NCBI GenBank assembly: GCA_008933995.1 | Contig: WARS01000010.1 | Location: 11,740,238 to 11,804,237 of the forward strand | Length of the DNA stretch: 64,000 nt | Direction of reading: 5' to 3' | From: Datnioides undecimradiatus | Taxonomy: Eukaryota; Chordata; Actinopteri; Lobotiformes; Datnioididae | Shown: positions 11,406 through 24,730 of the stretch, piece by piece | Numbering within the stretch: the first letter of the stretch is position 1 | Layout of the letters: each line of letters begins with the position of its first letter | Position numbers and translations under genes: made by a program | The notes under the pieces: generated by a model | What the model saw: only the letters and a program-made list of their open reading frames with translations | What the model was told of the DNA's origin: nothing | Database searches by the model: none

Positions 11406-14400
11406 ATGAGAACGATACACACCTGGGCCTGTTTCCTCCTCTGGGTCGGCTTTGCCACGCAGGACAAAACCCCAGGTAGGACACAAACGCCTCTTTGTCC
11501 AGCAGCCTCAACTGATCTGCAACATTCAAAAGGGATTCAAAGACTCGAGGATTTCTTTTCAGGACCTGATACACGGATAAAGTTTAGGAAGAAAATACAA
11601 AAATCTGTGCATCTTAAAGTTGCAAGATTGTGGGAACTTTCTTTCCACAATTTAGCAGTCCCATATTAGTCACAGGGCTTATTCAAACTTCTCCCACCAA
11701 ATTCTGACGTCAGCTATGACCTCAGGAGGGAAATATTCTCCAACCACAGTGGGTGAAAAAGCAGTGACACAGCTGGACTTCAAGGAAATGTCAGGTCTTA
11801 TTTTAATAGCTCTGACCATCATTCGTGAGTTAAGGTAACATTTTACTCACCAATATATGTGCAGTTGAATCAGTTGGATGAGTTTAACCCTTTTCTTTCA
11901 CGTGAGGTTTATTTCCTTTTGATATGTTAATAATCTAAAGAATGTATTTACATAGAAAAACTATGTGCAGAACTATATTTAAAGACTCTGGGGTCCAGGA
12001 ATTGGCCATTTATAGCAAACAGTTTAACAGACAGATTTTGTTTGAGGAAGCTCTTTTGTTGATTTTGTTCCTGGACCAAATTCCGAGCGTAAAGTCGTTA
12101 AACTCGCATTGTTACCAATCCTCTAATCTCAATCTTTGAAGTGCTATATCAGTTAAAGTATGTAACTGGATTACAGTGAGTGCTTACTTTTTCAGATTAA
12201 TGTACCATTAATGTTTCACACTTTGTTGGCTACCTTGAGGAAACTGGGTTTGCTCAGCAGATTGTTTAAGCACAAAGGTTTCACCGCAAGACATCCAGCA
12301 AGGGCACGAAATGTCACATTACTATGTGATAGGAGCTGATGTTGCCGCCAGACACAAGTAAACTGGTCAACTGCCATGCTACATTGCGGAGGAGTGAGTC
12401 ACAGACTTGAGTCATTACCCTGCTCCTGACAAAGCTTTGATTTACAAGGAAGAGAGAACGCAGCTGTCAGTCGTAATACATTCAAAGAGGCGGGGAAGGT
12501 GCTGAAAGAGCTACTCCGCTGCTATAGCAACAATTAATCCCTCCAGTCAGTCACTTGTAATCACACCAGTAACTGTCATGCACTGATGCAAACACACGGA
12601 TATGTTTATAAAGCACAGACATGGACAGACTTTAAGACAATGGGTCACAGGAGCACACCCAGAGACACAGTATCTCTTTGTAGTTGTTTTGTTTCCTTGC
12701 AGTGTGTTGAGTTTCTCTTATGTCCTTTTGTGTCTCAATAGTTGTTTTGTGACTTTTGGGGTTTTTTTTCAGCTCTTTGTGTCTCTTTGTTGTTGTTTTG
12801 CATCTTACTGTTGTAGCTTTGTTTCTCTTGGAGATAGTGTTGTGTCTCTCTAGTTACTTTATCCCTCTTTGTTGTCATTCTGTGTCTCTTTGTTGTCATT
12901 CTGTGTCTCTTTGTTGTCATTCTGTGTCTCTTTGTAGTCTTTGCCTTGTACAAAGAATTTGTAACAGTCACTTCAAGCAGACACTCTGACTCAAAGCCCC
13001 CTGACAGACTGGGGCCCTGGGCCTGTGAATAATCTATCAATGAGTACAGACAACGCACAACAAACACTAACAAATGCACAAATAATTGATAATGTTACAT
13101 GGTCTGATTGCAGTTGTGGCTCCCATGTCTTCTAATGAGAGAACCATGAGAGTGGCAAGCTGAAACGAGCAAATTTTGAAATGGCTTTCTGAGAAAAGGT
13201 TGTAGAGGTGTGGTACATTCCGAGAAGAGCTTTATAAACATTTAGAGGAATTTTCTAGTGCTGCTCCGGAAATAATCGCAGTGGTTGAGTTAATTCAGTT
13301 CTGCGCTCTGTGTTTCTATCGCACATGGTCCACATCCCCAATTAGTGATGTCAAAGTAGGTCTTTCGGGCCACCGTGAAAACTTCTGGGTAAGAAATCCT
13401 GCACACAGTTTGTTCCTTTATTAGCTTTTGTACTGACAGCTGCTGGAAAACACTTACTATGCTCTCACTAGCAGGGTGTGTCCCAAAGTGCCTACACATG
13501 CTAAAAGACGAGGTTGACAGTGTCCTAAATCTGTCTCAAAACCCATGTGAATAAACACTGAATACTGAATATTGAATTTATCATATTCATACTGGACATT
13601 TGGGAGTTCATACTGGAGTTTTGTCCTAAAGCACTTCCACTGTAAATGTATTCCAATCTGTGGTTTCTCTGAAGCCTTTAGTCAAACCATGTGAGTATTT
13701 GTCAGAGCACAGATTTATCTCGATTATTCCTGCTCTGCAAGTAAACACATAAAAATGAAGTTTTGTTCTACAATCACTTTGGAATAATATATTTTAACAA
13801 TATATTTTTTTGATAGGACTGAGGACTGTGCAGTGTCAAATGTGGCTTACGCCACTGCTGAAACAACAGATGCACGTTTTATTTCCATTTGTCTTTATGT
13901 TTTGCATTTATTGATGCCCCCTAAGGCTGAAATGCAAAACCTACTGTAGCTGAGATGATAACATTTCTGACACTGGTATCTGTTTTCAATCAGACAGGCT
14001 CAGTGCTTCCCACAATACCACAGGCAGGCATGTGAAAACTAGATTCTTCTAGATTCTAGATTCTAGATGCTTCATGTTTTTCAAGTCTCCCCCACATGTA
14101 TTAAAGAATAGAATCTGACTTCCTGTTTTGTGATGTCATGTGTGGTAAATGTCACTGCAATCTATTAATCACTGCTGATATTAATAACGCACCACCACCC
14201 TGGATGTGTGGCAATAAGGGCCACAAAGTTGAGGGTGAATACTTCTTGTTGTGTCACATTGAAGAGTTACGACATGATTCTGTCATTTCGTTTCTGGGAG
14301 AGGTTCTCCACTTTTAGTATTTGCATTTCAAAACTGTCTTAACATGATATCTGCAGAGTTGCTTATTCACTTGAACCCTCCCGGATGATGACAACAGTCG

Positions 14401-16697
14401 TGCTTTATTTGTTTTGCCTTATGGCTACCAGCTGCAACTTGGTAAACTCTAACTGACCCACTAGCTAGTTGTACTGATTACAGTTCAGGTTGATAGTTTA
14501 AATCATAAGCTAGCAAATAATAGGTTTACTTTGCTTCTCACAGTGCCACAGAGATACGATATCTCTTTTCCAGGGAGTCCTGGTCATAATGGCAGGAGAA
14601 GAACAGTGTCAGATAAAACAAGTTAGAACACATAAAAGCGTATGTAAAATGGAGCCATCTAAGTAATACCAGCATGTAGAGACATCTGTGAGCGCACAAC
14701 TTGCAGTTTACAGATTTTGTGGTAGTGCTGAGGTAAATATGGTCTACTAGGAGTGCTCCATCCTTTAGTTTGGTTTGTTTGTAAGAGTGAAAACATTGTT
14801 GTACAAACAGAGGTTTCCTCCTTGTAGAAATGAAAATGTAATCTGAACCAACTAGAAGAGACACGAGTCACAGCATATCAGCAGAGCAATGTTGTTGTCT
14901 GATGGGCGTCAGTTACTCATGCTGGGAAATCTGTGTCTGAGAAGTCTGATGCTCACTAAAAGTTTCCTTGTACAGTTCAGTGCGTACGTTACTGCAAGGC
15001 TGGATTTCCAGGTGTCCAAAACAGATGAACTGCCTCAGGGGCCTAAAAGGCTCCAAGATCACTGTGTATGCACTGGAATTTGGTAATTGCACTTAATTTG
15101 TAGTGGGTGCTGTTTTGTAGAGATGCAGCTTTGCATTGTAATGTAGACATTCCTGGGGAAAAAAAAAAAAAAAAAAAGCTCACCACTTAAAACTTTGGAC
15201 CAGGTTGTTTGATGCCAGCTTGGGCGTACAACTTGGTTTCTGGGTCTGTGGTCATGGTTGTGGTCATGTGGCCCTGTGAAATTTATGCAAATACGTACCC
15301 TAAGGCCCCTTAAAGCCCCACTGAGACTGACCTTTACCCAACTGACAAGCTTGGTGCCCTGGTGCAGGGGTATTCCTATATTACTTCTTAAGGAGCACTC
15401 ATTGATTCTCCATCTTCAGTACAGGTACAGAGGTGCTTCAATCACTGTTTGTCTTGTCCCTCACCTGTAAACACATTGCCATGGTAAAAACTGAAATAAA
15501 CAAACTGTAAAACAACTTCATTATGACAGAAATGTCAGGTTATAGTTCAACTAGTCCAACATTGGCAATATATTGGTACACTGCCCTGTTTTAGATGAGA
15601 GAAAATCAAACTTCAGTGTCTTCTCACCTTGACTCCCCATGTCACGTTTCAGATGTTGCTGTGACCTGCTTTGTTTCTGAGGAATGCGTGCTCCCCTGCA
15701 GCTTCCAACCGGGCACCAAGGAGACCATCGAGTGGTTCAGACAGGACGTCCTGGTGTACAAGTTCAAGCGGGATGATGACAAAGACGATGACGACGATGA
15801 TCATGATGATGATGATGACAGCAGCGAGGAGCACTACGAGCACGAGCAGCTAGCCGGCCGGGCCTCCATTTTCCCACACCTGATATCCCGTGGCAACGCC
15901 ACACTGATAATCAGGAGCAGTGGTCTCAAAGACAGAGGCACGTACAGGTGTCGTGTGACCACCTCAACGGGTCAGCACAATGCAAAGGTCATTGTAAAGG
16001 TGGAAGGTAGGTTTATATACAAGTTTAGATGTGAAATCACTCTTAGGATGCTGTCACACCTAACGTTTAAGTTGTCTCAACAAATTCTGATGCGTTTCAC
16101 AATTCAGCCCAGGTCGTTAGCTGGTGGGAGAAGGCGTTTCTCAATCTGCTGTCAAGTGGTGCCGTCAGCATGTGGATGCTGTGGTTTTCCATGATAGACC
16201 AGATGGTTAACCAGAGTTATATTAGTGTCATAATCCACTCCTTTGAACAGGGTGAAACCTAGCAACTACACTCTGTTTGACACAATTATAGTGTAGTGCA
16301 GACACATTCTGTAATGAACAGGTTTACTAACAGCACTACCTATTCTATGGGATAGTCTCAGTTTCTACCCATATGGAAGAGTGTAAGTGTTGTTCGCAAA
16401 CATTCGCATCTGTTCCTATCTAGATTAATATTATATGCAAATGCTAACATTTAACTCATGCCAGTATTATTTGGAGCCTTGGAGGCTTTGTAGTGAAAGT
16501 TACATCAGTGTTCTTTTAAAGAATTCAAGAAAAAGGAAGTTTTAAAATAGTATTTCATGTGTTTGGAAGAACATTTGTGGTGGTATTATATTGTGTTAAT
16601 AGAGCTTTAATGTTATCTGCATCAGAACTCTCAGGCTATATTGGGCCCTGGTATTTAGAGTCTATCATCAAGGGCTGCCGGGAAACATTTTAGCATG

Positions 16698-16758
<61 letters not shown>

Positions 16759-19700
16759 TGTGCGCGCAGCACCCATCCGAGGCCTGTCTCTGGAACTGTC
16801 GAGGCTGAGCGGCTATGAGGAGATGAAGTGCACCGTTCACAATGTCTTCCCAGCGCCTCGTGTAACCTGGGCAACTGAGCCACCCACTTTCGAAGTCTTC
16901 CGACCGGTCACGCGCATGCTGGCTGACAAACAGGGGCTGTACACGGTTGACAGTCGCGTAAAGAGGCTGAACGGACAACCTGACCTCATCTACATATGTA
17001 AAGTCATAACTTCCTACGGTGGTCCAGCCTGGACCGCCTCACTCAGGGAAAGAGGTAAAAGGACACGGCTCTTGTTGGTGTAGATGCTCGTTTAATATAA
17101 GGTGCAGTCAAAATGTTCTCAGACAGCCTATATAACTAATACTGCACCTGAAATTTGGCCACCAACCCATTCACCTCGTGCAGCAATGCACTGCTCCGTA
17201 CTCTCCAGCCATGCTTGGAATGCTCCCTGCCTGCCCCTTCATGTCACCTTGTAAAGCAGACTGTGATGTGCCCTGCATGTTCTTCGGTACTCCCCTGCTG
17301 TGTAAAAGTAGTGACACTTCAGCTTGAATTTCATTTTGGAGAAGAGGGAGACGCTGCCAGATGCAGTGGGTGGGAAGCAAAAATTGTGTTGGACAAGCAA
17401 AACACAGGCTGTACATTTTCAGTGTGTTGCACCAGTGCTGCATTTCCACCCTCAGATGTCTTAGATCGGAGCAGAAGAGCTCTTACTGACTCTCACCACT
17501 GACACAACAGGTTCCTTCTTTGACAGTAAAGGCTTTTCCAAGAGTGATGTTTGGAATCTGGGTCATGAAGAAGCGTAACAGACACTTAAGTTTTGATGTT
17601 TGCATGTTTGACGTTTGAGCCCCATGGTGACAATGTGCACATGAGCACCTGCAAATGGTGACATAACAGCCTCTAACTCCAGCTCTGCTGCAGATGACTC
17701 AACATAGGTCAGTACACTGCCTCACAGCTGTAAAAGCTAGCAGCTGCTATTCCTTGGAGGCGGGTTGTGCTGTGTTTAGAGATAGCAGTCACTGTCTGAA
17801 AACATTTTGATTGCACCTTCTGTCTGTATCGATCAAATAATAAGCCCTTATCAATAAAATTAAAAGAACAGTAAATAATAAATAGTGTAGTGATAATACA
17901 GCAACTTACACAACATTTCAAGACTTTAGAAGGCATGATATGACAAATTTGTAAGATTCTAAAATGCAGAATGCTTCTATTTGTATTTATTTCTTTACTT
18001 ATTGGAGAACATTTGATTTTTATGCCCTGCTCTCTTCTAAAAACATGCCATTGTTCTTGTAGAGGTAAAAGGAACTCAAGGGAAAGATCTGACCATTCCA
18101 TGCCATGCCCCTCCTTACCTGAACAATCCCTTCCTTTACTGGAGCTTCTCCAATGGCGAGGACCCCTCCCACATCCTCACCTACAACAGCCTAACAGGGC
18201 ACAGTGTCTCCTCGCCAGCCTGGGACAACCACGTGGAGCTGGACGGCTTCAGGGTCCCGTTTGGCGACGGCTCCCTGCGACTGATGGACCCCAAGCACTC
18301 GGAGCACACGGGCAGCTACACCTGTGTGTTCTCCATGCCCCACACCACTCACACCGAGCGTACGGACGTCGTTATCGACAATCCTCTTGGTGAGTTCACA
18401 AAAGCAAACACAGCCACACACCAGAGAAGAGTGCACGCAAAGCATCAGCTCCTGATAAATCCCATGTGCAGACTCAAAGAGCAGTCTGTCTCTCCGGTCT
18501 TTCTATCTTCCTGTCTTAGCTCCAACACCTCTTGTTCCAACTGAGGACAATCATCTTTAAAAACATCTCACAAATTCAAGTTTGATCATTTTTTTATTTA
18601 CTTTAGTTTTGAAAAAGAGCAAAAGACCTTACACCTTGCATCCCTTCAAGTAAAGTGGTGCATCATACTGGATGTACTGGATCATACTCCATCTTTACCA
18701 GTCTATTATTGATTTGTATCTGTTCTCTAGATACAACTCATCAGTACCTACTGTATCGAGTTGCTCCTGATTTGTTCCTCTCTTGTTCTTTAATTATCTA
18801 ATCATTAACTATTCACTAAACATAAGCTACTCTTAAATATTTGAGTAGAAGTTGCTTAAAATCTAATGGTTAAACAGCAGCGACCTCAATTGTTTCCTCG
18901 TTTGTTCCCTGTTATCAGAATTTGTGTTCTTTGTTGCAAAGTGTTAACAATATCAATTATTTATCACAGGAGGTAGTTTCAATTTAGGTGAAACTTCCCT
19001 TTAATGTTTTGCAACAAATACAAAAAGCTTAAGCACTGAGCTTAAAGGACATCGCCTGCCTGTCTGGATGTTTTTGTACCAGCACTTTTATGCATGCACT
19101 CTCAGTGGTGTCATGTAGAGAAAACAAAATTTAAAAAAGTCGGATTACAAATGTCAGGCCTGTCCAAGCAATCCCATAATGCAACATTCAAACTGAAAGA
19201 CAAAAATAATTAATCTAATCATTTTGTGATCAACTTCCCCTTCCATTCTGAGAGACAATAGCCATTCTCTCCATGACGTGAATGTAAATGTGTTTTTCTG
19301 GTGAAGACAGTCTCCTCTGAGCTGATCCCAGATCACTTTTTTCCAACTCAAGACTGCTTAGAAGACAAGAAAAACTCAAACACATGTTGATTATGACAAA
19401 TAAAAAGCTTTTAACAAATGGGACGATAATGCTAAAAAACAACATTGTGCAAAGTTCACATTTCAGCTAAACACCAAAAAGCAGTTTTTACTGTTATTTG
19501 TTATTTAAGTGCATTTTTTTCATTGCTCTGTGTTTTTGTTACCTGCGCACAGGTGAGCGAAACGCTGCAGGAGGGACATCCCACTGGTGGATTATTGGTC
19601 TGGTGGTCGCAGTGCTGGTTCTTGCTCTGGTGGGAATGCTGATCTTCTTCAAGAGGAGAGGTAAAGATGGACTCCGAGAGATGTGGACAGTAACTGATGT

Positions 19701-21428
19701 GAAGAAAAGAGCTTGACTGGACAGACACAAGACATAAGACGCTTAAAAGAAATAGCTCAACATGTTCATTTTTATGGTCACAAATACAAAAAAAGCACAT
19801 TTTCTAAAATACCTATATTAAATATAGCAATTTAACACCAAACTCCAAATACACAATCATACATATGACATCTTTTGTTTTGAGTTTTTAAACTAAATAA
19901 AATTAGAAATGCAAAACTTTGAGCAGTTATAAAGAAGGGAGGAGCAACTTTTTGATGTTGTAGCAATGCACGTTGTTTAAAATTTGAAAATCTTCTACTC
20001 AATATAAACATGTTACTTTGGGACGTTGTGAAACAAACTGATGCTAACAGGTACTCACATTAAAGTGGATCTGCTGAACGGTACAAAGTATCAGGCTGAG
20101 GCTCACTGGGACAGCTGAAGCTGGTGTGCGGACGGAGGAAGCGTATGTTAAAATGCTTTGAGTTCAGAGTCTCCACTCTGTGGAAGATACAAAAAAGACA
20201 CTGACTCTCTGTTCACGCATGTCCAAACACTGCACTCAGTTGAGATTACATCTGTATTGCATGCACAAAACTACTCTTTTTTCATAAAATAAACATAAAA
20301 AATGAGTGGCCATAATTGTAACACAAAAAATAGAATATAAAACTAGTACCTAATGTCATACCTGTGGCCACACACCCAAACCAGTCATACCAGTTACAGT
20401 GAATTGGATCCGGGTCACAGCACATGTATCACAGGAAATGCAAATAACTCAATAGCCCAGGGCAGGGAGAGAGTTGAAGGGTGACAGAGTGTTGTTTAAG
20501 AATTTGGATTAAGCTGTGTGAGCTAAATCACACTTTAGCACAGGTGCTTTAAGATATACAGCTCACTGCCGATACCGTTCTCACACACATTGTGTCTCTA
20601 TCATCTCTCACCCAGGAAGCACCTCGAAGCCCAGAAATGACCCTGAAGAGGTGACAGAGCTGCATTTAGTCAAAGGTCGGTCATCCTTCTACCTCCAAAA
20701 CCAGCCACAAGGTGGAGTCATAGATCAAGCCTTTGCTCTGTTGGCCCTCTATCACAGCTCATAAAGTTTAGTTAAACCTCACTGATATTGAACTAAAACT
20801 CAAAATAGCCATAAAGTTGAATTAACACCTATAAAGTAAAAAGTGGACATTAAAACAGTTACACAGCTCAGACTTGTAGTGCTGCTTTAATAGACCAGAC
20901 AATATTATTATTATTATTATTACAATAATGAAAAACAGATTTAAGGGCAGTACAAGACATTTTATGTTTTTATTAACTTACATTAATAAAAGTTTTATTA
21001 TCTGTCACCATCAATGTTTGCCCGCAGGACACGTCATACTTAACAAATGCATTAACAATGAGTCATATCTGCTTACCACATTACACTATGTTATAAAGAA
21101 TGTTTCTATATGCATATAAATGCTATAGAGAGTGTTGCTCTCTAATCTTTTCTTTTCTGTTGTGATTTACATTAAATGTTTTAAGGTTTGACAAAGGATT
21201 GTTTGATTTTAAATGCATAACCTGACAGTTTGAACAGTTCAAAAGGGTCTCACATTGTTTTTCTGTTTAACTTCATGGCTTCTGTTTCTCCATCGTCTCA
21301 TCCAGAACCTGTTTTTTTCCTCACATACAGACTCGACAGCGGACCGTAACCTGAATGAGAGCAGCCCCTTGAATGTGGGAAGCGGCAACGGACAGTCAGG
21401 CCACCAGAGCAGCACCCAGTTAACCTGA
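11406..21428 (+). CDS. hhla2: HHLA2-like B7-family immune ligand, tandem copy 1 (433 aa)
   Basis: Seven coding exons: 11406-11475, 15653-16006, 16770-17054, 18063-18389, 19553-19660, 20616-20675, 21331-21428. All internal junctions are phase 1 with GT-AG sites, and the total is 1302 nt. Order: signal peptide (1-20); IgV (24-141; CVLPCSF and DRGTYRCRV); IgC (142-236; MKCTVHN, PRVTW, YICKV); second IgV (237-345; IPCHAPP, HTGSYTCVF); transmembrane helix (357-378); basic stop-transfer KRRG; tail of about 50 residues with no tyrosine. The V-C-V layout is distinctive of HHLA2, whose human form (about 414 aa) modulates T cells through CD28H and KIR3DL3; that receptor biology is known for mammals, not shown here. 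Odd points: a 14-Asp insert (residues 64-79) in the first IgV and a (TG)n tract abutting the exon 3 acceptor. Butyrophilin-like alternatives fit the domain order less well. Synteny with cip2a supports HHLA2. Confidence 0.86.
12865..12936. repeat. 21-bp minisatellite
   Basis: Three identical tandem copies of CTCTTTGTTGTCATTCTGTG followed by T, then a partial fourth. More diverged relatives of the unit extend back to about 12660. It lies in intron 1 of HHLA2-like copy 1. The open frames across it only reflect a repeat length divisible by three. Confidence 0.85.
16699..16769 (+). repeat. (TG)n tract forming the 3' splice site region of HHLA2 copy 1 exon 3
   Basis: About 28 uninterrupted TG units at 16699-16755, then TTTGTGTGCGCGCAG, and the exon begins at 16770. 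The tract occupies the position of the usual polypyrimidine tract. UG repeats in pre-mRNA bind TDP-43 and CELF-type proteins, and such a tract before CFTR exon 9 causes skipping; relevance here is inference. Confidence 0.9.
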
Positions 21429-21912
21429 GAGCAAACAGAGACCACGACTTTGAAACACCTAAACTCACAAAATACTAACAAAGCAAACACGCACACAGCT
21501 ACACACCAACAAAGAACTAACAGATTCTTCAAAACTAAAAGTTTCTAAGAGTTATAGTACGCCCTAAAAATGACTGTTTTGCATATTTTGGTGTTCTTCT
21601 GATGATTTTAGATGGCACTCTGATAACGTGCTATTTTTGCTAAAGTGTAGAAAATGCAAAACAAGATGCTTTCAGTGTCTCCATGAACGGTTTGTGGACC
21701 CTCGTATTGCAGATATGAATCTGCTGTTATTCCAGAAACTCTTTTAAGGGAATTGTTTTCCTGCAAAGAGCCCTAAACACAGCTTCAGTACCTTGTTAGC
21801 TTAGCTCTATCGCTACTGATTCACACTGTTTATTCAAGATATACATGCACCAATGACTTCTGTCTCATACCTGCCTGCAAAGCATTGCTGTGCTTTACAT
21901 CAATAGAGGTTA

Positions 21913-21918
21913 AATAAA
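21913..21918 (+). terminator. Polyadenylation signal AATAAA, HHLA2-like copy 1
   Basis: First canonical AATAAA after the stop codon at 21426-21428, implying a 3' UTR of about 500 bases. Cleavage site not determined. Confidence 0.5.
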
Positions 21919-23488
21919 TGTGAATGGAGCACACAGCTGATAAGCTATACACCTTACTCTATCTTGGCCTCATGGGCACCCATCCCCCCCAGTGGTCAGC
22001 TGATGCTGACCAAAGTTCGACCTGATGCAGGAATTTGCACAGGCTTACTTTGCTTCAACGAGCAAATCCACTGCTCATGGTCTCTCTCAATTTCACAGTT
22101 TAAATGCTGATGTGACAAGGTCTTTATCAGACCCTAGGCAAGCACGCGGTGCCGCAAGGACAAGAGACATCTTTTGAGATGTTTGTGAAGAGCTTTATGT
22201 TGTCTCACTGCTCTTCGGATGAAGTTGAAACAGGAATCTGTAATTTGGGCTTATAGTTCCCGATGTAGTTCCTGAGGTTCACCTGTTCTCTGTACTATTA
22301 AGAGGTAAGAACGCATTAGAACTTAAAGGGTCATTCTGAAAGACCCAACAACCCGCAGCACAAAGTGTGTAAACTTGGTAAGAGTCTAACATCAAAAGAA
22401 GAGCCTTCTTGTGAATTGAGTGATGTTTGAAACCAGATGAGGATGTCAGTCATCCCATCTGCACTCTGCTCTTTGACATTTGAACAAGTTGGAACCCCAA
22501 CACAAAGACAGACTTGATGTTCTACTACCTAAACACTGTTCACATTAAAGGAGAGGACACTTCCACACCATGGAAACCTGTTGGGTTGTGTGACTGTTAA
22601 TTGCTGACTGAACAACAGAGTCCTGTTAAATGTGGAGAACTGCCAGGAGATCTTGTAAATATACAATCTGTGGTAGATGTGCCAAGCTGATTTAATGTTA
22701 TTAAAAGGACTAATCACTGAAGGCTTGTGTCTGTGTTCTTTGTATCTGATACAACAGTTATCCCAAAGTCTGATTACCAATTTAAGTCCTGGAGCTTTTG
22801 TTACGCCCCTGTATCATGGGGCGATGATGACAGGAGTGTTAACTCTGTTTCCTCATCCAGGGCGTTTACTTCAGTCAATACCAACGCTGGTATTGATACT
22901 GATCGATAGCAGTGTAATGAGATCGATACTTCAGTTTCAGCTTCTCTCCTGTATGCGCTGCTGCGGTTTCATCAAAGAGGCGACCTGGCTGTCTGTGTCA
23001 GTGCCGCTCCTGTCACAGCGTGGAGCAGGCGCACTTTGCTCCTCACCACTGTTGTTTTCATGTTGTACTGAGAGGTTTTAAGCGATATGATACCATATCT
23101 TGCAGTATGGCACACCACTAGTTTACTTTGAATGAGGAAAATCTACTAATACTACTAAAACTAATAAGCATGTTTTTGCCTCAAGGCTAAACCTAAAATT
23201 CCTGCCAACATCAACACTGGTGCCAGATTCCCAACAACTGGGTTCGAGAATAAGCTACTAAGCTACTATAATATGTTCCAATGGTGGGAAGCTGCCAGGG
23301 ACATTTACTCAAGTAAGTTGTAATCAATTAAACAGAAGGAAATAGTAATTTTTATGGAAACAATCAGTGCAAATTAATCCACATTTGGTGCTCTAGTGAG
23401 CAAGTGCAAGCTTTATTTTAGTATATTTATCTTTCTTATATTTGTAAATATTTTTTATATATTTGTCCAGCTTTACAGATCTATGTAT
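21919..23488. other. Intergenic stretch between the HHLA2-like copies
   Basis: No gene recognised. The part at about 22790-23120 (with CTGGTATTGATACTGATCGA and TATGATACCATATCTTGCAG) has the look of a decayed interspersed element, but I cannot assign a family. Open frames here are short and without domains. Confidence 0.4.
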
Positions 23489-24500
23489 AGCAGTACTTCT
23501 CAAATAGTGGGGGTGAGGTGTCAGGGGGTGCGTGAGAGGCAGGGGGGACTTCCAGTGTTAGTCTCTTTATTCATGCTTGAACGACAAACAAGCCTCCAGT
23601 CACTAGGTGGAAGCAGTGCTCAAAGAAAAGTGCTAAGACACTGAATACTGTCCCTCTTTCCAATGATATCGGGAGACGTATATTTGAAATTTCAGACGAC
23701 CTCCAAGAACATCTCCGAACATCTAACAGACAAACGTTTTGCCTCACGAGGACGAGGCCACTGACAGCAATAGAGACTGTTTGTTTATTGCTTATGTCCG
23801 TTTTGACATGTCAGGATCACTGTGTGAAGACCTGCTCTTTTGTAAATATGTACGGACAAGAGCAACAGCTGATGAGCTCTTCAAGCTGCTGGATGGTTAC
23901 CTAACTGAGCACGGACTGAAGTGGGAGAACTGTGTCGGTGTTTGCAGTGATGGGGCGCAGACCGTGGCGGGGACGAGGAACGGGCTGCAAGCCCTCATCA
24001 GGAGTGGACCCACTGTGTCATACACAGGGAAGCACTTGCATCACGGCAGCTCAGCCCCGAACTAAAGGATGATGTTTTTGGAGCAGGAGCGCTTGTATGA
24101 AAGTGCAAATAGGTTCGGTGATGAGCAGTTTCTGCTGAAACTGGCCTACCTCAGTGATATATTTGGAAAGCTAAATGAACTAAATCTACAGCTTCAAGGC
24201 AGAGACAAGCACCTCCTGGACCACACAGACAAAATCAGTGCCTTCACTCGAAAGCTGGAGACGTGGGGCAAATGACTTGACCAGGGAAATACTACTCCTG
24301 AGAACATGAGTGAGTTTGCTGGACTTAATGATTTTATAAATCTGTTTTGATAATCAGGTGATTGTATGCAGAATGCTGGTGCCAGTGACTCATACAGTGG
24401 TTTGTACAGATAAATAAATAAATATTATCAGGTTCTCAATAGTATTTCAATTCAGAGGGGGCGTGAAAAAAGATTCTGTCCCCTGGGGGGGGCAACAGCT
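23489..24500 (+). mobile_element. Degenerate hAT transposon (ZBED5/SCAND3-like transposase relic)
   Basis: The left end near 23492 has CAGTACTTCTCAAATAGTGG, a typical hAT terminal sequence. Fragments at about 23640-24060 encode a transposase core: two- to three-residue matches around the DxxTD-type region, then ENCVGVCSDGAQTVAGTRNG, the segment that follows it in ZBED5-like proteins. A second piece in a different frame (24069-24275) contains KLAYLSDIFGKLNELNLQLQ, a conserved phrase of these transposases. The middle is deleted, frames are broken, the N-terminal zinc finger is missing and no clear right terminal repeat is visible. The element is dead and sits between two immune-gene paralogues. 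Confidence 0.75.
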
Positions 24501-24730
24501 CACATTATCAGTTTGTAATGCAACACAATGAGACAAATGTCATTTGGTTAAAGTTCAAATGTAATGTTGGAACTAAGACAACAATTTGAAACTCAGCCCT
24601 CATACACACGCCCAGATTTGTCACATGCTAATCTTAACCGCAGCCCAGTTGCTGACCTTGTATGTGTCTCACTGACTGTGGATTTCCATGCTTCTCTTTC
24701 AGTATCGTCAGAGGAATATTAAGCAGGAAG

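Noticed and set aside
12735-13079. Open frame with a seven-residue repeat (TTKRHRM)
   Set aside because: It is the translation of a 21-bp minisatellite in an HHLA2 intron.
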